64,000 bases of DNA from Campylobacter concisus (GCF_003048905.1 NZ_PIRO01000001.1:434001-498000); one strand, 5' to 3'; counted from the stretch's first letter, positions 26,794 through 36,196 are shown. Notes: generated by a model not told the origin, from the letters alone. A program made the numbers and translations.

Positions 26794-27519
26794 ATGACTA
26801 GCAAGGGCGAATTTGCGGCGGGACGTGGGCTTTACTACTCGCTATTTTCGCGTTTTTTCGTTTTTAGCCAAGAAGCCGATAGATTTAGCGGCGTAAACGC
26901 GATGCTAGGCCTTGCCTCGGCGCACGCTCTAAACGAGGAATCGGCCGCCGCGATAATGCGCATACAGGCAAAATTCGACGAGAAAAATTCGCAAAATTTA
27001 GCGGATGAATTCGATGAAATTTTCCACGCTCTGCCAAGTCCGCTTAGAAACTCGCTGTCCTACTACGACGAGGGCTACGAGGTCGGGCATGCCTGCGCGA
27101 AAGTGCGTAAAATTTTAGCCCGCACCGACCTTAGGCGCGACGAGGCTAAATTTAAAGAAAACGAAGACAACGTGGGTTTCGTGTTTGCGCTAATGAGCGA
27201 ATTTATCGCGCGAGAGAGCGAGCTGGAGTTATACGGCGAGCTTGAGGAGCAGCTTTTTAAAGAGATCATAAACCCAAACATCGACGAATTTATAAATGAT
27301 CTTTTTAACCACGAAAGCAGCGAAGTTTACAAAGACGTCGCAGTGCTTTTGCAAGGATTTATAGAGTTTGAGCGCGTAGTTTTAAGCGCGCCGCGTCCTA
27401 TAAATCAAGGCAAAAACAAAAAGACTTTGGACGGAGTTTCAAGATCTGAGGCCATAAGAAGGCAAAAAAACCGAGTGAGAAAGATAAAAGCTATGGAGGA
27501 AGAAAATGCAAAAAAATAG
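26794..27519 (+). CDS. TorD/DmsD-family chaperone of formate dehydrogenase
   Basis: 241 residues, all helical. Early block GLYYSLFSRFFVF, then EFDEIFHALPSP, the usual YYDEGYE-type region and a basic C-terminal tail (KNRVRKIKAM). TorD-family chaperones guard Tat-exported molybdoenzymes until cofactor insertion. As first gene of the operon before a Tat-signal FdhA, it is the likely dedicated chaperone (Cj1514c-like). It overlaps the next gene by 14 bases. Confidence 0.87.
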   Translation: MTSKGEFAAGRGLYYSLFSRFFVFSQEADRFSGVNAMLGLASAHALNEESAAAIMRIQAKFDEKNSQNLADEFDEIFHALPSPLRNSLSYYDEGYEVGHACAKVRKILARTDLRRDEAKFKENEDNVGFVFALMSEFIARESELELYGELEEQLFKEIINPNIDEFINDLFNHESSEVYKDVAVLLQGFIEFERVVLSAPRPINQGKNKKTLDGVSRSEAIRRQKNRVRKIKAMEEENAKK

Positions 27520-27682
27520 GCGAGAATTTTTAAAAAAGGCGGGGCTAGTCGGCGCGGTAGCGGCTACGGCCGGAGTAGCGACGGCAGCGGCGTCAAACCT
27601 AAAATACGGTAAAAGCAAAAAGACCGAAGTGCTTTATAAAAGAAGCAAAAACTGGGATCTATACTACGAACAAGCGAAATAA
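27506..27682 (+). CDS. small Tat-signal protein of the fdh operon
   Basis: 58 residues. The ATG follows GGAGGAAGAAA, a strong ribosome site, inside the torD 3' end. The N-terminus NRREFLKKAGLVGAVAATAGVA is a twin-arginine signal. After its likely cleavage only about 30 residues remain (KKTEVLYKRSKNWDLYYEQAK in part). C. jejuni has a similar tiny Tat protein (Cj1513c) here. It may be an accessory subunit or an assembly factor; function is unknown. Confidence 0.8.
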   Translation: MQKNRREFLKKAGLVGAVAATAGVATAAASNLKYGKSKKTEVLYKRSKNWDLYYEQAK

Positions 27683-27705
27683 ATAAAATTTAAGAAAGGA
27701 TGAAT

Positions 27706-30540
27706 ATGTCTGAGGCAAATTTACGTCTTATGCCCCACTCAAACGCAGTCGGGCGAAGATCGTTTTTAAAAATGGCCGCGCTAGCAGGCGTAGCGAGCGG
27801 CATGAGCGGGCTGGCTGCTAGCGGCGTAACTAGAAGCGCCACAAAAGAAGAAATGGCAAATCCGTTTCCAAACTCTAAAATCGTAAAAACCGTTTGTACG
27901 GTTTGCTCCGTTGGATGCGGAGTGCGCGCCGAGGTAGAAAACGGCGTTTGGGTACGCCAAGAAGTAGCCCAAGATCACCCGGTAAGCGCGGGCGGCCACT
28001 GCTGTAAGGGCAGCGACGTCATCGATATGGTGCGCTCTCACTGCCGCGTGAAATACCCGATGAAAAAAGTAGGCGGCAAATGGAAACGCATCAGCTACAA
28101 AGACGCGCTTGACGAGATCGGCGCCAAATTAAAAGCGTATCGCGAGAAAAACCCTGAACAAGTGATGTTTCTAGGCTCTGCAAAAGATTGCAACGAACAA
28201 AGCTATTATATAAGCAAATTCGTAGCGATGTTCGGGACTAACAATCTAGATCACCAAGCACGTCTTTGACACAGCTCTACAGTCGCCGGTGTGGCGAATA
28301 CTTGGGGTTACGGAGCTATGACCAATCATCTTGGAGATATCCAAAACGCGAAGTCTATCTTTATAGTGGGCGCAAATCCGGCGGTAAATCACCCGGTCGG
28401 CTTTAGACATTTTCTAAAAGCGAAGGAAAATAACGGCGCAAAGCTAATCGTGGTCGATCCAAGATACACGAGAACTGCTGCAAAGGCTGATTATTTTGCT
28501 CAAATTCGCACCGGCACGGATATACCTTTTATGTACGGCATGATGAATATCATCTTTCAAAACGGCTGGGAAGATAAGGAATTTATAAACGACCGCGTCT
28601 ACGGTATGGATCTGATCCGCGAAGAGGCTGCCAAATGGACGCCTGAAGTCGTGGCCGATGTTTGCGGGATCAAAAAAGAGACGCTTCTTGAGATAACCGA
28701 AGTTTATGCCAAAAATCGCCCGGGATCGGTCGTTTGGGCGATGGGTCTAACTCAGCACACCATAGGCAGCTCAAACACTCGTATCGCTCCGATCCTGCAA
28801 CTAGTGCTAGGAAATATGGGCGTATCGGGCGGAGGCTGTAATATTCTGCGCGGTCACGACAACGTTCAAGGCGCGACGGATATGGCGAATTTGCCGACCG
28901 AGCTACCCGGGTACTATCCAAAAAACGAAGCCAACTGGAAATACTTCGCTAAGATGTGGAAGGTCGATTTTGAATGGCTCCAAAAGAATTTCGTTAAGCC
29001 TGAAATGATGTTTAAACCCGGATTTACGCTATCAAAATGGTGGGCGGGCGTGCTTGACGGTAAAAACGGCAACGAAGCCGTAGATAATGCCAGCGACAGT
29101 ATAAAAGCCTTAGTGGTAATCGGCAACGGTATCACATCAACCGCGCAACAAGTAAAAGTAAAAGAAGGCCTAGATGCGCTTGAGCTTTTAGTGCTGGTAG
29201 ATCCTTTCGTAAACGATGCCGGCGTGATAACTGACAAAAAAGACGACGTCTACATACTGCCTGCGGCGACGCAGTTTGAAACTAGCGGTACGGTCGTAGC
29301 GACAAACCGTAGCGGCCAATGGAGAAGCCAGGTTGTAGAGCCTCTCTTTGAGAGTATGCCGGATCACGAAATTTTGTTTGAGCTTGCCAAAAGGCTAGGC
29401 TACTATGACGAGCTAACGCGCACGATCAGAGACGCCGAAGGCAAGATCGAGTGGCCTGAGGTCGCTACGCGCGAGATCGCAAATATAATAAAAACTATCG
29501 GCATGACGGGTTGGACTCCGGAAAGGCTCAAAAGGCACCAAGAAAACTGGGATAAATTTGACGAAAAAACAAGTCTAGGAAAACCGGGCACCGTAGTCGA
29601 AGGCGAATACTACGGTCTGCCGTGGCCGTGCTGGACGGAGGATCATCCGGGCAGCCCGATACTTTACGATATAAACAAGTCCGTTAGGCAAGGCGGTATG
29701 GGTTTTAGAAACCGCTTCGGCTTAGAGCATAACGGAGTTAGCCAATTAGCCGCAGACGGTAGCGCGCCCGTAGATTCGTTTGTCAAGGGCGGATATCCGG
29801 AGATCAAAAAAGATAACATCGAAAAGGTGCTAGGCATCACGCTAACCGAAGATGAAAAGGCTAAAATAGGCGGCAGCTGGATACATGACGATAGTAATAT
29901 CATCGCTAAAAAATGCATGGAGAAAAACATCGCTCCGTACGGCAACGCGCGAGCTAGGACGATCGTTTGGACTTTTGCGGATCAAATTCCTCTTCACAGA
30001 GAGCCGCTGCATACGCCTAGATTCGATCTAGCGCAGAAGTATCCGAGCTTTGAGGATAAGAAACTTCAAAACCGCGTCGATACAAAATTTAAATCCGTCC
30101 AGCTAGCAAAGGACTACTCAAAAGAATTTCCTATTATCCTCACGACGGCTCGCCTCGTAAATTTTAGCGGCGCGGGCATGGAGACGAGAGCTAGTATGTA
30201 TCTAAGCCGCTTGACGCCTGAGATGTTTGCGGATATCCACCCTGAACTTGCGGCTAAACACGGCATTAAAAACTGGGATTTCATCTGGGTTCATTCGCCT
30301 GAAGGTACTAAGGTTAAGGTGCGCGCCAGAGTGGTACCGTCCGTTAAACCCGACACCATCTTTATGCCGTTTCATTATGCGGGTTATATGCAAGGCGTTG
30401 ATATGACGGGTAATTTCCCGGAAGGCACCAAGCCTTATGCGGTAGGCGAGAGCGCAAATACCGTCACTAACTACGGATATGATATAAACACTCAGATTCC
30501 TGAAACCAAAAGCGGTCTATGCCGCATAGAAAAGGCGTAA
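27706..30540 (+). CDS. fdhA: formate dehydrogenase catalytic subunit FdhA, selenoprotein, Tat-exported
   Basis: 944 residues, read through an in-frame TGA (28267-28269) as selenocysteine: DHQARL-U-HSSTVAGVANTWG. This is the Mo/W ligand position of the DMSO-reductase family. A twin-arginine signal (VGRRSFLKMAALAG) sends it to the periplasm, and the [4Fe-4S] site is CTVCSVGCGV...GGHCCKG. A bSECIS-like hairpin follows the TGA. I chose the ATG at 27706 because AGAAAGGA precedes it; 27700 overlaps that site. Neighbours: TorD and a Tat miniprotein before, FdhB after. The frame reopens immediately, so a nonsense mutation is unlikely. Confidence 0.96.
28283..28297 (+). promoter_or_regulatory. bSECIS-like hairpin of fdhA
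   Basis: A 5-bp stem TCGCC/GGCGA with loop GGTGT, whose loop begins exactly 18 bases after the TGA. That is the spacing in E. coli fdhF as I remember it, where the loop is GGTCT. It should recruit SelB. Confidence 0.75.
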
Positions 30541-30541
30541 A

Positions 30542-31183
30542 ATGAGCGAATTTAACGATAACAATAGACTTAAATTTTACTGCGACGACGATAGATGTAT
30601 CGACTGTAACGGCTGCGCGGTGGCTTGCGACGAGGCTCACGAGCTGCCTCTTGGCATCCGCCGCCGCCGCGTCATCACGCTAAACGAAGGCATGCCCGGT
30701 AAGGAAATATCAACCTCGATAGCCTGCATGCACTGCGAGGACGCTCCGTGCTCGCTGGTTTGCCCGGTTGATTGCTTTTATATCAGAAGCGATGGTATCG
30801 TGCTACACGACAAAGATATCTGCATCGGCTGCGGATACTGCCTATACGCGTGTCCGTTCGGCGCGCCTCAGTTCCCGCGCGATGGAGTGTTCGGCGCCAA
30901 AGGCTCGATGGATAAGTGCACGATGTGTGCAGGCGGTCCGCTACCGACAAATAGCGAAGCCGAGCGCGAAGAGTACGGCCAGGATAGAATTTCCGAAGGC
31001 AAAGTGCCGGTTTGTGCGGCGATGTGCTCGACAAAGGCGCTGCTAGTAGGCGAATCTGCAATGATAGAGAAGATCTACGGCGATAGGGTCAAGGCACGCG
31101 GCTACGGCTTTAAAGACCTAAAGCAAACTCTGACTTGGAAGCTCGCCTACTATGCTGGCGATAGGCTTAAAATAAAATCTTAA
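30542..31183 (+). CDS. fdhB: formate dehydrogenase iron-sulfur subunit FdhB
   Basis: 213 residues with four ferredoxin-type cysteine groups: CIDCNGCAVAC, CMHCEDAPCSLVC, CIGCGYCLYAC and CTMC...CAAMC. It carries electrons from FdhA towards a membrane cytochrome b. It starts one base after the fdhA stop. No C-terminal membrane helix is seen and no fdhC cytochrome gene follows, unlike C. jejuni. The next gene is convergent, so FdhC must be encoded elsewhere or another quinone reductase is used. Confidence 0.93.
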   Translation: MSEFNDNNRLKFYCDDDRCIDCNGCAVACDEAHELPLGIRRRRVITLNEGMPGKEISTSIACMHCEDAPCSLVCPVDCFYIRSDGIVLHDKDICIGCGYCLYACPFGAPQFPRDGVFGAKGSMDKCTMCAGGPLPTNSEAEREEYGQDRISEGKVPVCAAMCSTKALLVGESAMIEKIYGDRVKARGYGFKDLKQTLTWKLAYYAGDRLKIKS

Positions 31184-31380
31184 AATTTAGCTCGCTCTTG
31201 CCGAGATTGCGGGGGCGAGTAATCTCATCAAATTTGACACGGTTTGGCTGCGTCAAATTTGACTCACACTTCTTTAGCTTCACTAAATTTTACATAGATA
31301 GTTCGTCAAATTTGAATGCAGGTAAATTTAAAATAAAAATGGATAAATTTAAGTAGAAAGGGCGGTCTCCCGCCCTAAAT
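31184..31380. other. convergent spacer between fdhB and second fdhA
   Basis: 197 bases with an 11-bp inverted repeat (TCAAATTTGAC at 31228-31238 and its complement at 31252-31262), a third TCAAATTTGA near 31307 and the terminator of the second fdhA. The expected position of fdhC holds no coding sequence. Confidence 0.6.
31359..31376 (-). terminator. terminator of the second fdhA
   Basis: A 7-bp stem AGGGCGG/CCGCCCT with a 4-base loop. Read on the minus strand it follows the gene and is followed by TTCTACTT. Confidence 0.65.
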
Positions 31381-33624
31381 TTACGCTCTAACAGGCGACA
31401 AATACGGATTTGCCGAGTGCATCGACATCTCGTTTTGCTCTCTAAATTTGATAAATTCCTCTTCGCTTAGACGCCTGATGTTTGCTATCGTCATCTTTAG
31501 CGGCGTGATGCCTGAGAGCGGATCGGGATCGCCGGCGTTTGCTAGCTCGTTACCGTCGGCCTCGCTGTAGTGGAAGGTCGTAAATATCGTGCCTTCTTTT
31601 AGATCCGGATTTACGCGTAGTTTGGCCGCGATCTGGCCGCGTTTGTTTTGTACGAGCGCGTAGCAGCCCTCCTCTAGCTCCCTCTCGCGAGCGATATCGG
31701 GGCTTACCTCGATGAGCGCGCCCTCGATGCCCGCGCCGTATTCAAGGGCCGGACACTCTCTAGTCATCGTGCCGGTGTGGTAGTGATAGACCTTGCGTCC
31801 GGTCGTAAATAGGCACGGATATACCTCATCAGGCACCTCGCTAAGCGCGCCGCTACCGACTGGGTAGCCCTCCGGGATATTCATCTTGGCTCTAAATTCG
31901 GCCTCGGCCTTTGCGCGTTCGTTTTTATCGTCTAAGTAAAGCACCGGCGCAAAGCGGAATTTACCGCCAGGCAGCATGGACTTGTGATCTGCGTAAAGCA
32001 CCGGCGTACCCGGATGCTCCTCGTCGGGGCACGGCCAGCTGATACCGCCTAGTTTGCCTAGCCTATAGTAGCTGATACCGCCGAAAAATTTAGGCATAAG
32101 CTCCCTTAGCTCGTTCCAAATTTGCTCAGGGCTCGCAAAATCAAACCCCTCTAGCCCCATGCGGTTTGCGATGTTGCAAACGACCTTCCAATCAGGCTCC
32201 ACGCCGTTAACGGGCTCGCTAGCTTTGCGAGTGCGTTGGACGCGGCGAGAGGTGTTGATAAAGGTTCCGTCCTTTTCGCCCCAGCCCGCGGCAGGTAGCA
32301 CCACGTCGGCCTTATGCGCGCTCTCGGTAAAGAAAAGATCCTGCACGATAAAGCAGTCTAGGTGATGTACGGCGTGGACGAAGTGCTCGGTCCAAGGATC
32401 GCTCATTACGGGGTTTTCGCCGTAGACGTAGAGTACTTTTAGCTCGCCGCTATCCATTTTATCGGGCGCTTGAGTTAGCTTAAAGCCAGGAACCGGATTT
32501 AGCTCAAAGTGCCATACTTTGCGTGCTTGCTCCTGCGCGTAAGGGCTGTTTACCGCGCCTGCCGGGATGACGTTAGGTAGCGCGCCCATGTCGCATGCGC
32601 CCTGGACGTTGTTTTGACCGCGCAGAGGATTTACGCCCGCGCCCTTTTTGCCTAAATTTCCAGTTAAAACGGCTAAATTTGATAGCGAAAAGACGTTTGA
32701 CGTGCCGTCGCTAAACTGCGTGATACCCATCGTGTAGCAAATCGCCGCCGCGCCTGCTTTAGCATACATCCTAGCTGCTTCTATGATGAGCTCTTTTTTT
32801 ATACCGGTTTCGCGCTCGAAACGCTCAGGCGTAAAGTCCTTAACCGCTTCTTTTAGATATTCAAATCCCTCGGAGTACTTCTCGATAAATTCGCTATCTT
32901 GCAAATTTTCGGCGATTATTACGTGCATCATCGTATTTAGCGTTTTGATATTCGCTCCGATCGGGATTTGCAAGAAAATATCGGCTTTTTTAGCCATATC
33001 GGTGCGCTTTGGATCTACGACGATCATCTTGGCACCGCGTTGAAGGCCGCGCTGCATCTGCATAGCGATGATCGGGTGGCACTCGCTCGTGTTTGTGCCG
33101 ATCAGTAAAAATACGTCCGTATCGGTCGCAAATTCTACCAAATCATTAGTCATCGTTCCGTTTCCTAGCGTGCTGGCAAGACCTGCCACTGTAGGAGCGT
33201 GTCAAAGACGGGCGCAGTGATCGACGTTGTTGCTACCCTGGGCGCGGAAAAATTTCTGGAAGACGTAGTTGTCTTCGTTATTTGAGCGCGCAGAGCTAAA
33301 GCCCATGATCGAGCTTGGGCCGTATTTTTCAACGGTGGATTTAAATTTATCCGCAAGGAAATCATAAACCTCCTCAAAACTCACTTCTTCAAGCTCGCCG
33401 TGCTTGTCGTAGACGCCGTTTAGCTTTCTCATCATCGGTCTGCTTAAGCGTTTAGGAGAGTTTACGAACTCCCATCCGAACATTCCTTTTAAGCAAAGCT
33501 CGCCGTCGTTTACGTGGTGGTCTTTGCTAGGTTTGGCGTCTACGATTCTACCGTTTCGCACGATAAGATCGATGCCGCAGCCCGTACCGCAATATGGACA
33601 GGTGGTCTTTACGATCTCTTCCAT
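31381..33624 (-). CDS. second formate dehydrogenase alpha subunit, selenoprotein, cytoplasmic FdhF-like
   Basis: 747 residues with selenocysteine at an in-frame TGA (plus-strand 33202-33204): DHCARL-U-HAPTVAGLAS. The N-terminus has a [4Fe-4S] site CPYCGTGCG...CLKG and no Tat signal, so it is cytoplasmic like E. coli FdhF, to which its length is close. Complete molybdopterin domains follow (GTNTSECHP, GQNNVQGACDMG, TGRKVYHYHTGTMTR). No redox partner, hydrogenase or chaperone is adjacent. GC-rich, like the fdhAB operon. An operator of the fdh type lies about 105 bases upstream. It could serve a formate hydrogen lyase or a soluble electron carrier. Confidence 0.93.
33174..33188 (-). promoter_or_regulatory. 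bSECIS hairpin of the second fdhA
   Basis: On the minus strand, stem TGGCA/TGCCA with loop GGTCT, the loop starting exactly 18 bases after the TGA. The loop equals the E. coli SelB-binding loop as I recall it. Confidence 0.85.
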
Positions 33625-33882
33625 TTTTGATCCTTTCTGGTATTACTGAAAATTATGAGATTATTATACAACTGCAAATGTAAATTTAGTTTTAAAATTA
33701 GTATATTTTTTTAAGAATTATTTAAGTAATATGCAAATTTAGCATATTGCTCTTTTGGCTAAATTTGTCTTTAAAATCGTATTTTGAAAGCAAAATCACA
33801 TATTGGTCATTTTGATAAAATTTGTCCTACCGGTACTACTTTATAATAATCTATTAAAGATTTCTCGCTGCCGATAACTTGC
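33625..33882 (-). promoter_or_regulatory. upstream region of the second fdhA
   Basis: 258 gene-free bases between the second fdhA and the relaxase end. They hold operator C, a ribosome site AAAGGATC before the fdhA start, and on the right the presumed left end of a mobile remnant with no recognisable repeat. Confidence 0.5.
33722..33747 (+). promoter_or_regulatory. candidate operator C: TTAAG-N2-ATATGC-N7-GCATAT
   Basis: ATATGC at 33729-33734 and GCATAT at 33742-33747, preceded by TTAAG-TA. It has the same layout as operators A and B. Confidence 0.7.
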
Positions 33883-35562
33883 TTATATCTCCATCCCATC
33901 CCTACTATACATCTTGCCTTTTATCTCATTTTTTACCTCATTTGGTTCGTCATCCAACAACCTGCTAAAATTCGGTATTAGATTGCTTATTTTTGAGATA
34001 AAACCAATAACCTTCATTTTAAAGTTTTCTAATAGAGATAACTTATCCTGTAAATTTTCTATCGTTTCGTCTTTAACTTTTACTTCTTCTTCTAGCTCAG
34101 ATATTCTTTGAACTTTGCCATTTATAGAAGTTTGTAGTTTAACGATTTGTAGTAGCTTGCTTTCATTGTCTTCCTTTAAGGCATTCTCGTTACTTAACGA
34201 CGCCTCCAGCTCTTCGTTTCTTTGTTTCAAAGACTGATTTGTTTTTTCTTTGCTTTCTAGATCTGTATTAGCTTCTTCGAGCTTGCTTTGTAGGGCATCG
34301 CTTTGGTCGGCTTTTTGTTTTAGTTTATCTATTTGCGCTATATCAGCTTCAATATTTTCTAATCGGCTTTTTAATTTATTGTTTTCATCTTCTTTTTGGA
34401 TTAGCTCGGCCGAGAGGTTGCTTATTTGCAAATTTCTATCTTTTATAATTTCATCTTGATTATTTAGATTTGCGTTTGCTTCTTTTAATTTTTCGTTTTC
34501 TTGGATTAACTCTTCGTTAGATTGTTCTAGTTGATTATTTTTTGCTATTACTTCACCTTTGTTTAAAAGCTGATTGGTTAGTTCCTCGACCGTTTGTTTT
34601 AATTCGCTATCAGTAACTATGTTTATATTGTCCTTCATTTGATCTAAAACCAAATTCGTAAGACTTGTTATAAAAGCCTTATCGTCTCCGATTTCCAGTC
34701 TAAAATAATCTTTGCCAAACATAGACTCTTTCTTTTTTATATACCTCCTTGCTCTATCGACTATCGATTGTCTAATTTTGTTTTTAAACTCTTGCTCATT
34801 ATTAAACTCTTTTTCATCTTTGTGCATTTGTTTTAAATTCTTATGTCTTGCCTTAGTGCCGATTTCGCCACGCATTGCTATGCCCTCAAATGCCGCTCCG
34901 CCCATTTCTTGCATACTTCTGCCAAATTTTAACGTCTCGCCTTTGCCGTTAAACCTAAGGTTTTTATGGTTTTCAAATTGGTAGTTTGTAAATATAAGTT
35001 GATAGTGTTTAGTCTTTTCATCATTGTGTTCGCTAATTAATAGACATTTTACTTTGTATTTAGCGCAATAATCGTTTGCAAATCTTCTAACTCTGTCGAG
35101 CGAGACCTGAGCGTTGATAAAATTTACTTCGGTTTTATTTAGCCCTTCTTTGGATTCTTTATTCCGATCGGTGCCGAAACTTATGACTATTTCGGAAAAC
35201 CCGACCATATTTTCTCGCCAACGATTCTTTACCACCTTGCCGTTTTTATAGATTTTAGTTTGGGCTTCGTAGTCGACCTTCATTTTTTCGTGGTATTTTT
35301 TCAAGAGTGCTTTTATATACTTTCTATCGCTAAATTCCCTATCGCTATTAGGCATCTATCGCATATTGCCGTTATCGTTATATTCGCTAAGCACTATGTA
35401 TCTATTATTACGGCTGTTGCCTCTAAGATATCCGATCTTAGAGGCGTGCTTAACCTCTCTAACATTGTGCTCATACCTTATAATAGCCTTTTTGAGCGTC
35501 AAGAATTCGCTTCTTACACAAAGAACTAGGCTGTGTCCGCCTATTTGAAGAGCATCACTCAT
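33883..35562 (-). pseudogene. MobV/Pre-like relaxase split by an in-frame TAG
   Basis: The 5' part (35356-35562, 68 residues, good AAAGGA site) holds the relaxase-type HNVR block and a conserved-looking RNNRYIVLSEYNDNG. It ends at TAG, and the next codon is ATG in the same frame (35355) opening 490 residues. That part has an EHNDEKTKHYQLIFTNY histidine motif, RSMQEMGGAAFEGIAMRGEIGTKA and a long coiled coil (about residues 240-445). Together they look like one plasmid mobilisation relaxase of about 559 codons. TAGATG could allow restart as two polypeptides; more likely it is decayed. AT-rich. Confidence 0.65.
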
Positions 35563-35596
35563 TTTTAGTCCTTTTCTTTATTATCTACTATAGAAA

Positions 35597-35863
35597 TTAA
35601 GAGCATGTTTTAACCCTTTTTTGAAAAATATAAGTCGCAATGTCCGTTATCGCAAACGCTATGCGAGAATTCTTTGCATCTCCCATCTTTATATAACGCG
35701 GAATATCTCTGCCCTGCGATATACGAAGATCAAGAGTAGATACGCCGATGCCAAGAACCCCTGCGGTTTGCTTTCTGTCTAGAACTACCTTTCCTTTATA
35801 TTGGCTAGATATGTGCTCAAGAAGCGTTTTGTACTCTACATCGTTATATAGTTCATTAAGCAT
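35597..35863 (-). CDS. small helix-turn-helix protein (AlpA/excisionase-like)
   Basis: 88 residues. The central block VVLDRKQTAGVLGIGVSTLDLRISQGRDIPRYIKMG looks like the winged helix of AlpA or excisionase proteins (residues about 25-62), with the C-terminal IAFAITDIATYIFQKR continuing that fold. Strong AAGGAG site. Next to a relaxase and a tRNA it would be the regulator or directionality factor of a small mobile element. Confidence 0.65.
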   Translation of the reverse strand: MLNELYNDVEYKTLLEHISSQYKGKVVLDRKQTAGVLGIGVSTLDLRISQGRDIPRYIKMGDAKNSRIAFAITDIATYIFQKRVKTCS

Positions 35864-36196
35864 CCCATTTTCTCCTTATGCTTATTCTTATATAACTAAT
35901 TATATGTACTTTTCATTTACTCTTGCTATTTTGAGTAGTTTTTGGATAGTTTTTGAAAAATTTTTAATACCCTATGATTCCTTAGGGTATTTTAGAGTAA
36001 TTTAGGATAAAAAATGTTTTCTTGTTTTTAAAAACAAAAATAAAGCATCTTAGATTGACTTAGAAAACATGGCGAGAAATTGGAATATTAAAAAATTTCG
36101 GGAACAAATAGGGAACAAATTTTATAAAACTAAGAAAACTTAAAGCTCTTGAAACATTGTAAAAATCGGGGTTTTAAAAGGATTTTTGAATATAAA
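35864..36196. other. AT-rich spacer with hairpins and direct repeats
   Basis: 333 gene-free bases. A hairpin AATACCCTA/TAGGGTATT with an 8-base loop (35966-35991) looks like a bidirectional terminator. A 16-bp perfect palindrome TTGTTTTTAAAAACAA is at 36022-36037. The 10-mer GGGAACAAAT is repeated at 36100-36109 and 36111-36120, 77 bases from the tRNA end, possibly integrase arm sites. Confidence 0.55.

Larger units (their letters stand above)
33883..36196. mobile_element. remnant of an integrative/mobilisable element at tRNA-Asn
   Basis: A relaxase, a small helix-turn-helix gene and 330 bases of AT-rich DNA adjoin the 3' end of tRNA-Asn, a usual integration target. No integrase remains, and I found no copy of the tRNA 3' end at the left border, so limits are approximate. 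Confidence 0.5.

Noticed and set aside
28267-28269. TGA in fdhA as a nonsense mutation splitting the gene
   Set aside because: The frame continues for 757 codons, the position is the known Sec/Cys ligand, and a properly spaced hairpin follows. The same holds for the second fdhA.
31220-31320. Repeated TCAAATTTGA palindromes as special operators
   Set aside because: CAAATTTG/AAATTT words are abundant throughout this genome segment, so the repeats are not distinctive except as a possible hairpin.
36060-36196. Integrase C-terminal remnant on the minus strand
   Set aside because: A short open stretch exists, but no catalytic Arg-His-Arg-Tyr block can be read, so it is not called.
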